Shown: piece by piece, positions 47,690-60,780 of the stretch
How positions within the stretch are numbered: position 1 is the stretch's first letter
Layout of the letters: each line of letters starts with the position of its first letter
From: Microplitis mediator
Taxonomy: Eukaryota; Arthropoda; Insecta; Hymenoptera; Braconidae
Length of the DNA: 64,000 bases
Assembly: GCF_029852145.1 (NCBI RefSeq)
Contig: NC_079974.1
Span: 22,794,082 to 22,858,081 of the forward strand
Direction of reading: 5' to 3'
Position numbers and translations under genes: made by a program
The notes under the pieces: generated by a model
Told to the model about the DNA's origin: nothing
Seen by the model: only the letters and a program-made list of their open reading frames with translations
Database searches by the model: none

Positions 47690-48130
47690 CTTTGAAACGG
47701 TTGATATTATGGTAATTTTTACAGATATCAAAGTTGTAGGAAATTAAATTTTCTATAATTTTGTATTCTTTAAAAAATTTCATAGAATCAATAGTTTCCA
47801 AGATAACGGCTATCAAAGTCTGAAACTATCCATTTTTGTGAAAAAAATTTTCTAATTCTTAAAACTGCTGTAACTTTTCAACAATTGATCCTACGGTATT
47901 TTTTACAAGGACAAAACTTGTAGGAAATTAAATTTCCTATCTTTTTGTATTCTTTAAAAAACCTCCTAAAGTCGATAGTTTACCAGCTACAGCCCTCAGA
48001 AGTCCAAAAAAATAAAATGTCTCCAAAAGGCCGTAACTTTTCCAAAAAGAAACTTTTCAAATTTCAACCATAACCCAAACTTGTAAAAAATCAAATTTCC
48101 TCTCCAATGATCTACTCAATCGCTCACTTT
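47690..48130. repeat. Dispersed GTAGGAAATT-palindrome repeat (copy 3)
   Basis: Tandem degenerate units with aaagttgtaggaaattaaat at about 47731 and acttgtaggaaattaaattt at about 47917, each preceded by a gctgtaacttt word and followed by tcgatagtttaccagctaca-like sequence. Confidence 0.7.
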
Positions 48131-48139
48131 TACCAATAG

Positions 48140-49369
48140 CTTCTAAAAATATCCTCCATAACCGTCGCCGTAAAATAAAATATTTTTTAGCCCCCATAAA
48201 AGCAATAAATTTGTATTGTCAAAGTTTAAACCCTTAAAAGTGTATTTTTTAATTTAGCAAATGGTTTTTAATTTTGAAAATAATGTCCGAGGGTTAGGAT
48301 TACGTCACGGGTTCGCAGTAAGAAGGGTTTCAGTATTTCTATACCCTCGAGTTTAAAACATTGAGCTTTTGTACCCGAGTGTAGTTTCGAGGACTAGTTG
48401 ACATGACGTTGAATTCAAATTCAGTGTCAGTGTCAACCATTTTAGCATTTTGCAGAGTGTATTAGACGAAGATTCCAGAACCCATGTGACAGGAGAATGA
48501 AAATTTGGTTTTGTTGATTTAAGTGTTTGGTCTTAATTTGGCTCGGCAGCTTACATTCATGCCCTTACACACCCACACTTAGACTCTATTTGAATTAAAT
48601 ACATACACTTGCATACATACATATTACATAAATATATAAATATACAAGGATGTAAATATGTTGAGATGGTTGCATATGTCGAGCAAAATATCTTGGACAT
48701 TGCACGGTAAAGTTTAACGAGCTTTCAGCTTGTAATATCCGGCATCCGTGTACTGCTCGACTTTACGAGGGTAATAATCGCGCTTATCGTGCTCCAGTTT
48801 GGTCTAGAGACAACTAAAAATTTTTTATTATTTTGGAAGTAAATTTTTCAAAAGCTCGAGCTGTAATTGAATTAATTATTATTTTTGTGAATAAATAGAC
48901 GAACGAATGAATGAATGAGTGAGTGGGGGAGGAATGAATGAAGAAATAAAATGAGGAAGTGAAAGAGTAGCGACCGCGGGGTTGGGAGAGGGGAGGGAAA
49001 ATAAAAAATGGAGCTGGAAAAATGTAGCCGCTGTCTCTGGAATTTTCATATCGACACAGAATGACAGTTTTTTAATATTAAATTCCTTTTTCATCTTATG
49101 GCTCTTATTCTTATTCTTTTTGTTGTACCACACGAAAAATTTTCATACCGAGCGCCTTCAGTCATGTCAATAACACGCGAGTTAGAGAAATGCGAAGTTT
49201 TTTGTAAATTATGTTCAAATGTAATTATGGGGAATATATTTTTTTACCTAAGTATTGCAGCAACAAGAATATTTATTGTTATTGTTGGTAATGAATATTT
49301 TTTTTGGTAATTTTAGACTTGGGCTGCATAATTTTTTTTTGTTTTGGGATATTTCAATGATTTTTTTAG
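48140..49369. other. No recognised gene
   Basis: Mixed composition at 48290-48800 with unique sequence, then a GAAT-rich microsatellite (48899-48940) and AT-rich sequence. Short open frames without domains. Confidence 0.4.
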
Positions 49370-49990
49370 ATAATTGGATATTTAGGGGGTTCATTGGAAA
49401 GGAAATTGAGTTTTCTATAAGTTTGGATTCGCTAAAAAATATCATAAAACTGATATTTAACAAGTTATAGTTATTTTAAGTCTCAGAAAAAAAGTTTCAC
49501 ATTTCCCAAAAAGTTGCCTCATGTTCTAGAACGCTATAACTTTTGAACTATTGATCCTAGGGTATTTTTTATTGGTGTAAAAATTGTAGGAAATTCAATT
49601 GTCTTCAAGTTTAGTATCCATAAAAAATTTTGTAAACTCGATATTTAAGGAGATATGGCCATTTGAAGAGTAAGCAAAAATATAACTATATATACTTTTC
49701 CCAAAAATTTCCAAACTGTTCAAACAGCTGTAACTTTGGAAAAACTGGTCGTACGGTATTTTTTAATCAGACAAAAGTTGTAGGAAATTTAATTTTCTAT
49801 AACTTTGGTTCTCGTAAAAAATTTTTTTAAATGAATATTTTAAGAGATACGGCCATTCAAAGTTTTTGAACTGAATTACATATTTTTCAAAAATTTCCAA
49901 ATTGCTCAATGCGCTATAAATTTAAAATAATTGACCCTAGGCTAATTTATGCAAGGACTTAAGTAGTAGAAAATCGAATTCTCTCTACAA
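49370..49990. repeat. Dispersed GTAGGAAATT-palindrome repeat (copy 4)
   Basis: About three degenerate units with ggaaattgagttttctataa, attgtaggaaattcaattgt and gttgtaggaaatttaatttt. The spacing is about 180-195 bp. It is the longest member of the family in the window. Confidence 0.7.
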
Positions 49991-50759
49991 AAGCCATATT
50001 AATTATATATTTATCTTATTTATTAAATAAAATATCAGTAATAAAAGTAAATAATCATCAAATGTCTTCGGCTTTGAATTTCCCTGTCACGATTTTAGAT
50101 TTTGTAACAAATTTATTATATTTTTTATTGAATAAGCATCTAATGAGACTGCAATACACTTTTATTAACGTTTAATTTTAAATAATAAATTTAGGGTTAC
50201 GGAAATAGTCAGGTCATTAATTTGGAGAACCCATTATTCCCATTATACTTTTTGTTGTGATACAGGTACCGAGTTATATAATATTTTTTACGCAGGTATG
50301 CAATCCTTTGGACAATAATGGATTGAAAAATAAAAAAAATGATTTTTTATCCCCCAGATGGGTGACTGCGAACACTCGCCCCGAACTCTCGCTATAAAAA
50401 CACTCCGCACTGTCATATCGAGGACTAATATATTTTTGATCGATATATGTGTATCTCTTTATATATATATATGCTTTAAAATGAATTGCTTTTTGCTGTT
50501 ACGTAGCTTTAGCTTCAGTTATGTATAGTATTCTTTTCCCACGACGCTTCTGTATGGAAAAAGGAGGACGGGGCTGAAAAAAACCGTTGTCCAAACAAAC
50601 ATTCCTATTGTCAAATTTTTAACACAAACATTTTTTTAGTCACAACATTTTTTTGTATCTTTACTCTATTTATTTTTATTGTCTTCGTTAATAAAAAATT
50701 TACTATCATTTTTAATTCATATTTTCTTATACGAAATTTATCAATAAATTTTTTTATCA

Positions 50760-51260
50760 AAATTTTACTCTGACCATTTTACCCCTGACTTGTCCCTCTT
50801 TAAGAACAAAAATTTAAAAAATTTGTTTACAATAATTTCTTTTTTTTTTTTAAATCCGTACCGCCAAAAAAATTCAAAAAATTTATTCATAAGAAGTTTG
50901 AAAAAAATTCAAAATTTGTATGAATTTTTTTATCCAAATTTTACTGTGACCATTTTACCCCTGACTTGTCCCTCTTTAACAACAAAAATTCAAAAAATTT
51001 ATTTACAATAATTTCTTTTTTTTTAAATCCGTACCGCCAAAAAAATTCAAAAAAATTATTCATAAGAAGTTTGAAAAAAATTCAAAATTTGTATGAATTT
51101 TTTTATCCAAATTTTACTGTGACCATTTTACCCCTGACTTGTCCCTCTTTAACAACAAAAATTTAAAAAATTCATTTACAATAATTTCCTTTTTTTTAAA
51201 TCCGTACCGCCAAAAAAAATTCAAAAAAATTATTCATAAAAAGTTTGAAAAAAATTCAAA
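50760..51260. repeat. Tandem array, unit about 175 bp, three copies
   Basis: tgaccattttacccctgact occurs at 50771, 50947 and 51120. Units include aaatccgtaccgccaaaaaa and cataagaagtttgaaaaaaa. Open frames of 66-73 codons here are read through the repeat and are not genes. Confidence 0.92.
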
Positions 51261-51299
51261 ATTTCTATGAATTTTCAAAAAAAAAAAATATAACTGCCT

Positions 51300-54044
51300 G
51301 TAAATTAATTTTTAAAAATGCGTACGCATGAAAAAAAAAATTAATGCGTCATCACGGAGTCACATATATTTTTTTCAGATGACACTTTTTGACCCCGTTG
51401 ATTATTTTCAACAAAAGTAAATACGATAGTTAATAATAAGGACAACAAAAACTCTTTAAACATAATAACCATAATAATAACAATAAAGGGGTATTATAGT
51501 CTACAAGGATGATGCCTTTCCGAAAATGAGAAAATCCGCTTTAGTCCAGATGAAACGCGAAAACCAAAATCCCGTTGTAATCCTCACACCGTGAAAGGGA
51601 CTGTCATTTTATTATTATACATACATCTATACATACATATATATTTTTTTTATCTGTTGAAAAAAATCCCGTATGTCACCCTTATATTGACGAGCGCCCC
51701 TTGACGGTCTCCTCAAGCCGGTGCAACCCCTCCCCTTACGCACAAAACACGCTCTCCGTAATTCAGGGATGGAAGGGTTAAAGAATCCGCACTCGACTCC
51801 ACAATGCATTTTTAAATCGTACGTGTAAGTGTAAGCGAGAATGAGAATCCGCGACCGGGAAAAAGTAAAATAAAAAATTCGACATCGATCCCACGGACAT
51901 TTGAAATTTTTCTACGTGTCCTCGGTCTCTCACGTACCCAAAATAAATAACTAAATAAATGACAGCGCGTACGAGTGAGCATACATGTGATGCTGGATGT
52001 TGGATGCTGGATGGAATTGTAGTTTAGTTGAAGCAAACTGTTTTGGGTTCTGTAGCGCGACATCACCGACCGACCGACCGACGGACGCCCGTCTGTGTGC
52101 ATGCACCCGTTCCAATCACCCTTTCTATCCGCTCTGCTATTTTCTACCTTATATTTTTTATGCTCTGTGACAGTATTATTGTTATTATCATTTTTTTTTA
52201 TTATGGGGATGGCTGTTGAAAAAAATGAAATAAAATAAAATAATAAAAAATGAGCGCCAGTAAAAGCCCACCCGGCCAGAAATTCATTGGATATTTATTG
52301 CTGTATCGGTTTTGTATCTCTTGTATCATTTTATTGTTATCAAATATCGGGACAGTATTGACTTTTCAAATTTTATATTAATTGCAAAAAAAATTTAGGG
52401 ACAGCAAAGAAATGGAATTCGCGCTTTCTCTTTATGAATTTTTTTTTTTTTTCAAATTTTGCAAAATTTCCTGTCTGGGATTTTGAAAAAATTTTTTTCT
52501 GTGATTTTGATGTTAAATTAAATTAAGAGAAATTTATAATGAGGATTATACGTAACTCATATTTTGAGAATTGATAACAAATTTTTTTAAATTTGGAGCT
52601 GCGCGGTTTTGGAGAAGAAATTTAAAAAAATTTTGTGACGAGGATTTTTTTTTAAAGTTCCCGCGCCTGTGATTATGATGATGATAAAATTAATTTTTTA
52701 AATGAATAAAGAGATTAAAAAATAATTTGAAATTTTGAATTTGGCGGTTAAATTTATTCCGTGATATATGTTTATAAATAAAAATATATCAGTAAACCCT
52801 CGGTAGTAACTCCCGAGAGAGGAGGCAGCAGGCGGAGATGGTGAAAAATTGAAGAAGGTATAGCGAGACCTGAAACTGCATTCGAAGTGACCAAGGGTTG
52901 ACGTCTGGGTCCCACGGGTGTGCCAGCCCCATCGAATTTGAATTTAAATTCGTTGATTTTCCCTCTTTTTCCCTGTTTTTTATACGCCCACCGAACCGAC
53001 AGTATATTTATACATATATTTTATCAAAATTGCCACATAAAAATAACACACACATTCAAATTACTTATCACTATTTTAAACTCACTAAATATTTATTTCG
53101 AGTAAAAGGACACGAACTAGACGTCTAGTTTTTTCCAAACATTTTTTTTACCTCTGAAAATTTTTTATAACAAAAAAACTATTACATTACTCGTGTTCAG
53201 TGAGTTAACTTGAATTTATTATTATCATTTTTTTGTGCTACCGTGTATGTCAAGAATTTTGTCTGGGATAATATACGATCGTACCTGAAAACGGAGCGAA
53301 CATATGGCGAAAAAAACTAGTCGCTAAATTCCAGTCATACCTGAACCCTTTTTTTTTTTATTTATTTCTTTTTACCTGATCCTTCTACATGAATAAATAT
53401 ATTAATATTTTCATCTATATATATATATATATATATATATAAATATACAAAATTATTAAAAATTTTTTAAAATTAATTTTGAAATCAAAATTGCATTAAA
53501 TTTTTTTTTAAGATCTAAATAAATAAAATATATGACTAAAAAAAAAATTTTATCAAACCTCGAAATATCTATTAGTAAATTTATAAAATATGAAAAAATA
53601 AATTTGAAGTTGCGTAACGAAAAAAAAAATTAAGAACTTGCGTGAGAAAGAATGCACATGTTCGTATTATTATTTTTTTTTAAGTACAAATATATACCAT
53701 ATAAATATGTGTATGTGTATATGTGTATGTGTAAGTGTGGTTGTATATAAAAAAAAAATATATATATATGTATGGATACAAATATTCTTTTAACGAGATG
53801 CTCTCGGCTATTTCCACAAGATACACATAAATTCGTATATAAATTCACCGGCCGCTTACTCAAGATAACAAGGATAACAAGAGGCATCTTAGTTTTTGCA
53901 TGAAAGCACCCATATATTCATATATATACATATATATCCTTTATGTACTTTGTTATTATTTTTTTAATATTTCTTTCATTATTTTCGCCACTTTTATTGA
54001 TATGCACAAGTTTCTATCAAGTCCCCTATTGTTGTGCAAATAAT

Positions 54045-54075
<31 letters not shown>

Positions 54076-55999
54076 GTGATAACAACAAGACGTAAAAATC
54101 TGGAATAATATCATATCTTGTATTTTTTGCGGGGCGTAATTTATAAAAATAATCCTTTGAGGCACGTGGTCGAAGTGTCAAAACTAGTTTCGCACTTCCG
54201 TTTCATGGGCAGTTCTGGGTCATACCAAGAGGCCCTGGGTTACTTGGACACACTCCGTGGGTCAAAAACTGGACACACATGACCACTTGAGATCTTATAT
54301 TTCATATCTTACTTATATAAAAATATAAAAAAAAATTTTGTTCAGATCGCAGCCGAAGCGTCGGCTATTTTTGGACATAAATAATAATTTTAAAAATTTT
54401 TTCTACACAGAAAAATTTAGTTCTTCGTTGCCGAGTTTATTTTTTTGTGAATAAATAGAATCTGGGATTTTAAATATTGAGCGGGAAAATTCAAAATTTT
54501 GAATTTTTAAATTTCATCTAATTCTATTTTTGGTCACTTTATTAAAATTAACAAGTTCTGAAAATTTTTTATTAGAAATCTTCATGTGTGCAGATAAAAA
54601 TAAAGCAAAAAATGTCAGAAATATTTTTGAAATAAAAAAAAAACCGCGTTTTTAATAAAAGAAATTTAAATAAAAAAATAACGAATTTTCTTTGGCAATC
54701 ACGTCGCAAATAATTAAACTATAATTACACTGATTTTTCAAAAAATAATTTATCAAACCAGAGATATTTTTGCTCCAATTATTAAATTAGAGGGAAATTT
54801 ATTTTTGCACTTCCAAAGTTAAAAAAAAAATCAAGTGTCATTCAACGGTAAATAGATAACTAATATCTTGTCGCGGCTCTCTATTTTGGTTTGTGTGACT
54901 CGTGAAGCTGATAAAATATTTGTGAAAAACGAAATAAAACATAACGAGACATCCTGTTTTGCGGATATGTCTTAATACTTAAATCGATCTGATAAAACAA
55001 AGACACTAAATAAACCACAGGGACGCGATTCATTGAAAATCTTGTCGTCTATGGCAATCGTCTAAAATATATAACCTTATCTACTCTTATATATATGTCT
55101 TACTAATCAATACGACAATTTAATCCGGAGTATTTTCATCGTCGGGAAGACGAATTTCTTAATGCCCGAGTCTATTCATCATTTACATTCACGAATTTTA
55201 AATAAACGCCCCATTACCCGACCACTGATTAAATAAACAATTAAATTATAAAGTAAAACAAAATATATGAATTATATATATGTATATATATGTGTGTTAT
55301 TTAAAAAAATATTTAACGCCATTTTATTCCACCCCTAGATAAAACCCACCCTCATATCGATAAAAAAAATATATATAGGCTCAATGCAATCTGATTGGTC
55401 GGCTGGACTTTAGGGTCGCCCTTTATCGCCCTAAAAATGCTGACCAAACGATTTTATACGAACTCTCTTGGATATTTTTTTTCTATCAGAGCAATTTTAT
55501 TTTTTCGAGGCATTATTTCCAGGCCATTTTGTTTTTTTATGTACAGTATAAATTTATGACAAATTAAATAATAAAAGTGTTTTATGACATCGATATCAAT
55601 TTTATTTATAATTACTATTGATTATGAATATTTAATTTTAGTCTAGAAAAAAATAAAAAAAAAAATCGGTACGGTCTCGCAGAACCGAAAACTGGAATTC
55701 TGATGAATTTTTAATAATTTTACTGTCGAAATGAATATTCCACTTACTGACTGTCACTTAAATTGAATTCACTAAGAACTCAATGAAAATTTAAATTAAA
55801 AATTGTAAAAAAAAATTTTTATTCCCTTGTTAATTATAATTAATTAAATCGAGTATTGAATTTTTTACGCTGTGATAAAATTTACATCAAGTAAAATATA
55901 TCAGTATTTCATTAAAAAAATTGATAATAAATTTTCTAGTCGACTGTAATCTCATATTTTTTACGCTCACTTCAGTTCACTTGGAAATCCACCGAAAAT
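51300..55999. other. No recognised gene; islands at 51500-52280 and 54140-54310
   Basis: 51500-52280 is less AT-biased and includes a short tetranucleotide run of ccga (52063-52084). AT, AAT and TA microsatellites lie at 53416-53442 and 54042-54076. Around 54405 a lone tacacagaaaaatt resembles one end of the ACACAGAAAAAAA MITE. No exon was recognised. Confidence 0.4.
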
Positions 56000-56580
56000 T
56001 CGACCGAAAATCAAAATTTCAATTTTACAAATACGTGCATTTTTTTAATTAATTTCAATTATTAATTGACATTAATTATTATTAAAAAATTATTAATTCA
56101 CTATTTCAATTTTATTTGAAAAATTCGTGATTAAATTTTGGGGTTGAAAATAAAAATTTTGAAAAATTACTCCTGAGAATTGGAATTGACTTACCTCTGA
56201 TTTAAAGATTTACAAATATGCGCTTTTTTTTTATTAATTTCAATTATTAATTGATATTAATTATTATAAAAAAATTATTAATTCACTACTTCAATTTTAT
56301 TTGAAAAATTCGTGATTAAATTTTGGGGTTGAAAATAAAAATTTTGAAAAATTATTCCTGAGAATTGGAATTGACTTACCTCTGATTTAAAGATTTACAA
56401 ATATGCGCTTTTTTTTAATTAATTTCAATTATTAATTGATATTAATTATTATTAAAAAATTATTAATTCACTATTTCAATTTTATTTGAAAAATTCGTGA
56501 TTAAATTTTGGGGTTGAAAATAAAAATTTTGAAAAATTATTCCTGAGAATTGAAATTGACTTACCTCTGATTTGAAGATT
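56000..56580. repeat. Tandem array, unit 185 bp, three copies, each with a minus-strand splice-donor consensus
   Basis: gacttacctctgatttaaag recurs at about 56188, 56373 and 56558. Units include cttttttttaattaatttca and attttggggttgaaaataaa. On the minus strand each copy reads aatcagag|gtaagtcaatt. Confidence 0.9.
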
Positions 56581-56880
56581 GCGCGTAAGTAATAATAGAG
56601 ATTAGCAGAAGAATAAGAAGATGTGTACGAGAATAAGTTTGAAAGTATACTGAAAGCAATGAGAACTTACAAATGTCTAGGAAGGTGTGATAGGACCCCG
56701 GGAATCTTACCTGAGATTGAATCTGGTGGGGGTCCAGGTATAGAACCCAAAAGGGTTTAGACCCCTTGGGTCCTAAAGGCCCAATTCTGATGTATAAATA
56801 AAAACTCTTTCTCTAGGGCCCAAGCACTTCAGATCGCTAATGAAAAGAATTGGGACTCTGGTACCTGGGTCCCGTGTGAC
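56565..56880 (-). other. Possible spliced non-coding or untranslated exons on the minus strand
   Basis: On the minus strand ctcag|gtaaga at 56710 is followed 61 bp later by cattgctttcag ending at 56650. An 85 bp segment (56649-56565) then ends in cagag|gtaagt. Donor, acceptor and intron size all resemble those of the nested protease-homologue gene. No start codon and no conserved protein were found, so this could be UTR, lncRNA or chance. Confidence 0.3.
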
Positions 56881-56919
56881 ACGCATTCAAATTTGAATAC
56901 AATAATAAATGGGCTCGAC

Positions 56920-58320
56920 ATCCAGTTCTAGCAAAATAATCGATATTTGTATATATTCTTTATGTATATATTTTTTAAATTAATTTGGATATTTGGTAAT
57001 TTAATTAGCGCCAAGATGTCAGAGTGAAAATTATTCCAACCCACGCAAGGGTGATCAAGTAACAAAGGGTTGCTTTCGATCCCAGATGACGCACTTTTCA
57101 ATTTCTCATCTTCACTACCCAGACTAATTTTTCTAAATTAACACCCGGTATTTTATTAAATTAAAAAAAAAATTAACAATTTTTTACTCAGTAATAAAAA
57201 CCATTTTTCAAACTTTGAATTTAAATTCTGACTAAAATATCAAAAATATCACAAAAATTAATGAACACAAATTTGTAGGAAATTAAATTTCCTATAAAAA
57301 ATATTTCAGTAAATTTTTTCATAAATTTAGTATTTTAGCCAAAATTTCATATTTTACTCCAACTTTTATGAATTGAAAATTAAAATAAAATTTTTTAATT
57401 AAAAAAATTAATTATTTGTTATATCGATAAAAAAAAAAAAATTGCTGTGAATAATTTTTTATACAAGTCCTTTTTTTTTTTTTTTTTTCAACAATAAAAT
57501 TTCGTAAAAGTGTGAAATTATTTTCTAATAGGAAATAAAATACGACAATTGACTAGACACCTGATGTGAGGGAATTCCCCTGTTTACAAAATTTTTTTTG
57601 GGCAACATAAAGTTTTTTTAGATAAAAAAGGGAGATTAGATGTCAGTGGTGTGTACCTGCAGTGACCAACCTGCCTCACAGTCGGCTAGTAACCAACGCG
57701 AGTCAATAGCAGGCTTATTCGATTCACCCCATTGGGGTAGATTACGCGCTTTTCAGAAAATAAAGACGTAGATGGATCGAGGACTATGACGAGGACGGAA
57801 CGAGGAGTCGAGGGCGAGGGTGAGGGACAATATTACCAGTGAAAAAGGGTCGCGGTACTGATTTTGGGTTAAAAACTACGAAAACGATGCTCGAGTACCA
57901 GCAATCTCAACCCCGGATGTTGGGGTCCGGAAATTGGTTACGAAAACACGTTTACTGTCCACATGCGCTCTTTTATCGAATTTAAAAAAATAGACATTCA
58001 TTTTATTTTTTTTTATGGGTTAATTTTTCATCTTGAAAATTTTCGGGGCAGCGCTGACGTGCAAGTGATCTTTGAATACTTTCTATCCGTGAAAAAATTT
58101 GTAATGCATATCTGGAGCTGGGATCTGAAGCTGAGAGCCCTCGAATGCGCTCGGACGCGTCGTTAAATTATCCGAAATCTACGGACTCGCTGGTGACTAC
58201 TTGACTCGGGCAAAAGTACCCCAATGCTCAGAAAAAGAGTCCTCGTAACAGATCACTATCAGTCTCACCATCATTGATATCTATTACTTACGCGTTTACA
58301 ATAGTCGCTTTCAAATACTA
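56920..58320. other. No recognised gene; island at 57620-58260
   Basis: 57270 carries one ttgtaggaaattaaatttcc palindrome. The island at 57620-58260 is less AT-biased, with unique CpG-containing sequence; a 67-codon frame in it shows no domain. Confidence 0.4.
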
Positions 58321-58369
58321 ATTTTTTTCCTACTTGACTTTTGTCACCCGAAATTTTTTTTTTTATTGT

Positions 58370-59115
58370 CAACCAAAAAAATTTTTTAAAATTCACCTAT
58401 CAAATTTTTGCAGTCAATTTTCAGAACCAAGTCTTGTAAAAATTTGAAATTTTTGTATAAAAGTAAGAATCATTTTTTTTTATTTAAAAAAAATTTTGAC
58501 AGATTTCTTGATACTTCAGCCTGAGATTAAAAAATTCATCTATCAAATTTTTGCAGTCAATTTTCAGAACGAAGTCTTGTAAAAATTTGAAATTTTTGTA
58601 AAAAAAGTAAAAATGAATTTTTTTTTATTTAAAAAAAATTTTGACAGATTTCTTGATACTTCAGCCTGAGATTAAAAAATTCATCTATCAAATTTTTGCA
58701 GTCAATTTTCAGAACGAAGTCTTGTAAAAATTTGGAATTTTTGTAAAAAAAGTAAAAATCATTTTTTTTATTTAAAAAAAATTTTGACAGATTTCTTGAT
58801 ACTTCAGCCTGAGATTAAAAAATTCATCTATCAAATTTTTGCAGTCAATTTTCAGAACCAAGTCTTGTAAAAATTTGAAATTTTTGTAAAAAAAGTAAAA
58901 ATAATTTTTTTTTATAAAAAAAAAATGTTGACAGATTTCTCGATACTTCAGCCTGAGATTAAAAAGTTCATCTATCAAATTTTCGCAGTCAATTTTCAGA
59001 ACGAAGTCTCGTAAAAATTTGAAATTTTTGTAAAAAAAGTAAAAATCAATTTTTTTTAATTTAAAAAAAATTTTGACAGATTTCTTGATACTTCAGCCTG
59101 AGATTAAAAATTTAT
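58370..59115. repeat. Tandem array, unit 144 bp, five copies
   Basis: cagtcaattttcagaac recurs at 58411, 58554, 58699, 58842 and 58986. Units also have atacttcagcctgagattaa and ttttgacagatttcttgata. Confidence 0.93.
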
Positions 59116-60119
59116 GAAGAGTAAAAAATGAAAAAATGTAACGGAAAAGTAAAAAATGCGTAACTTTTAAACCGGATCGATAATTCACCGCATCCCTAAT
59201 CCTTTTCAAAATTTTTTTAACCCATCTGTCGCTTGTGCTCATCCCTTTCGCGGTAAATTCATGCCTCGGAATACATATACATACACATATACATATATAT
59301 ATACCATCTATGCATACCCGTAGCAAGATATCGAGCTGCGAGCCAGGAAACTGGCGTGAAAACTCTGGATGTGTTACAATCTATCCATCACACGATCCTC
59401 GGATACATTAAATAAATAAAATAACAGTTTAATATGCGTAATATCGAGGCGCGTATCAACGAAAATTACAAAGGGGCCTAGAAAAAAAAAAAAGATAAAG
59501 ACTGGAAGCTCGTGCGGGCCGACAATTGTTACCTGGAAAGCCGAGGCCTGGTTCGCTCTTCCTGCTTTTTCAATAAATCTACATGCACAAAAAGGATAAT
59601 CCATTAACATAATTTAACATGGAGAGGCTTTGGTTTATACGCGGGGTAACATTGTGTTGGTAGTCCAGGACAAGGATGACGAGGCGAGGAGACGCCCGAT
59701 GCCAGATGCAAAAAAGGTTCGATAAAATAAAAAATGAGCTCTTGCATAAAGAGCTCGAGGGAGAGACCGCCGAGGAGCCAGGTAGTCGGCACCGGGATTA
59801 ATTCAAATATTTAAAATTTTACCCGCGATATTTTTGCGTAACCGTCGAGTCGAGCGCAACCCTTTCGCCCGGGCCGTATTCACTCGCAAGTTTTATACCT
59901 GGGATTGGTAACTCTAGCTCGCATTCTCTGCGAAACCAACCCCTTGACTAAAAATGTCCAAAGGGTTGAAGAATCATTACTGAACTAAAGCTTCAAATGG
60001 ATTTTTGTAGATCCAAGTACTTTTTTTTGTTGCTACAAAATCGCGTGAGAAAAAAATTTATTCGCGAGAAATTTCGATACTTTACAAAAGATTTTATTTT
60101 TAGCAGGTGCAGGGGTAAA
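59116..60119. other. GC-richer island at 59150-59990, no recognised gene
   Basis: Long unique stretch, clearly less AT-biased than its surroundings, with open frames on both strands that lack domains or start context. It includes acccgcgatatttttgcgta. Candidate distal regulatory element. Confidence 0.4.
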
Positions 60120-60780
60120 ATTTATAAATATTATACACGCCATAAAATATTTATTGTCCATTTTACCCCATTTTCTTAAAAAATTTTCTACTGCCCGTCT
60201 ATTTTACCTCACATATATTTTTATAAATAAAAAAAATACATTTTGATTTTCCTCCATAAAAAATTAATTTCCTGCCCATTTTACCCCATTTTTAAAAAAA
60301 ATTTCTACTGCCCGTCTATTTTACCTCACATATATTTTTATAAATAAAAAAAAATGCATTTTGATTTTCCTCCATAAAAAAATTAATTTCCTGCCCATTT
60401 TACCCCATTTTTAAAAAAAATTTCTACTGCCCGTTTATTTTACCTCACATATATTTTTATAAATAAAAAAAAAAAATGCATTTTGATTTTCCTCCATAAA
60501 AAATTAATTTCCTGCCCATTTTACCCCATTTTTAAAAAAATTTCTACTGCCCGTCTATTTTACCTCACATATATTTTTATAAATAAAAAAAAATGCATTT
60601 TGATTTTCCTCCATAAAAAATTAATTTCCTGCCCATTTTACCCTATTTTCTTAAAAAATTTTCTACTGCCCGTCTATTTTACCTCACATATATTTTTATA
60701 AATAAAAAAAAATACATTTTGATTTTCCTTCATAAAAAATTAATTTCTTGCCCATTTTACCCCAGCAACCTCAATAGTAC
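60120..60780. repeat. Tandem array, unit about 118 bp, six copies
   Basis: gattttcctccat recurs about every 118 bp from 60246 to 60720, each followed by ctgcccattttaccccattt and ctactgcccgtctattttac. Long open frames here are repeat artefacts. Confidence 0.92.

Noticed and set aside
50790..51166. Two similar 66-73 codon frames suggesting a duplicated small gene
   Set aside because: They are read through the 175 bp satellite, and the similarity is that of the repeat.
60483..60701. 72-codon frame with an internally repeated peptide
   Set aside because: A translation of the 118 bp satellite.
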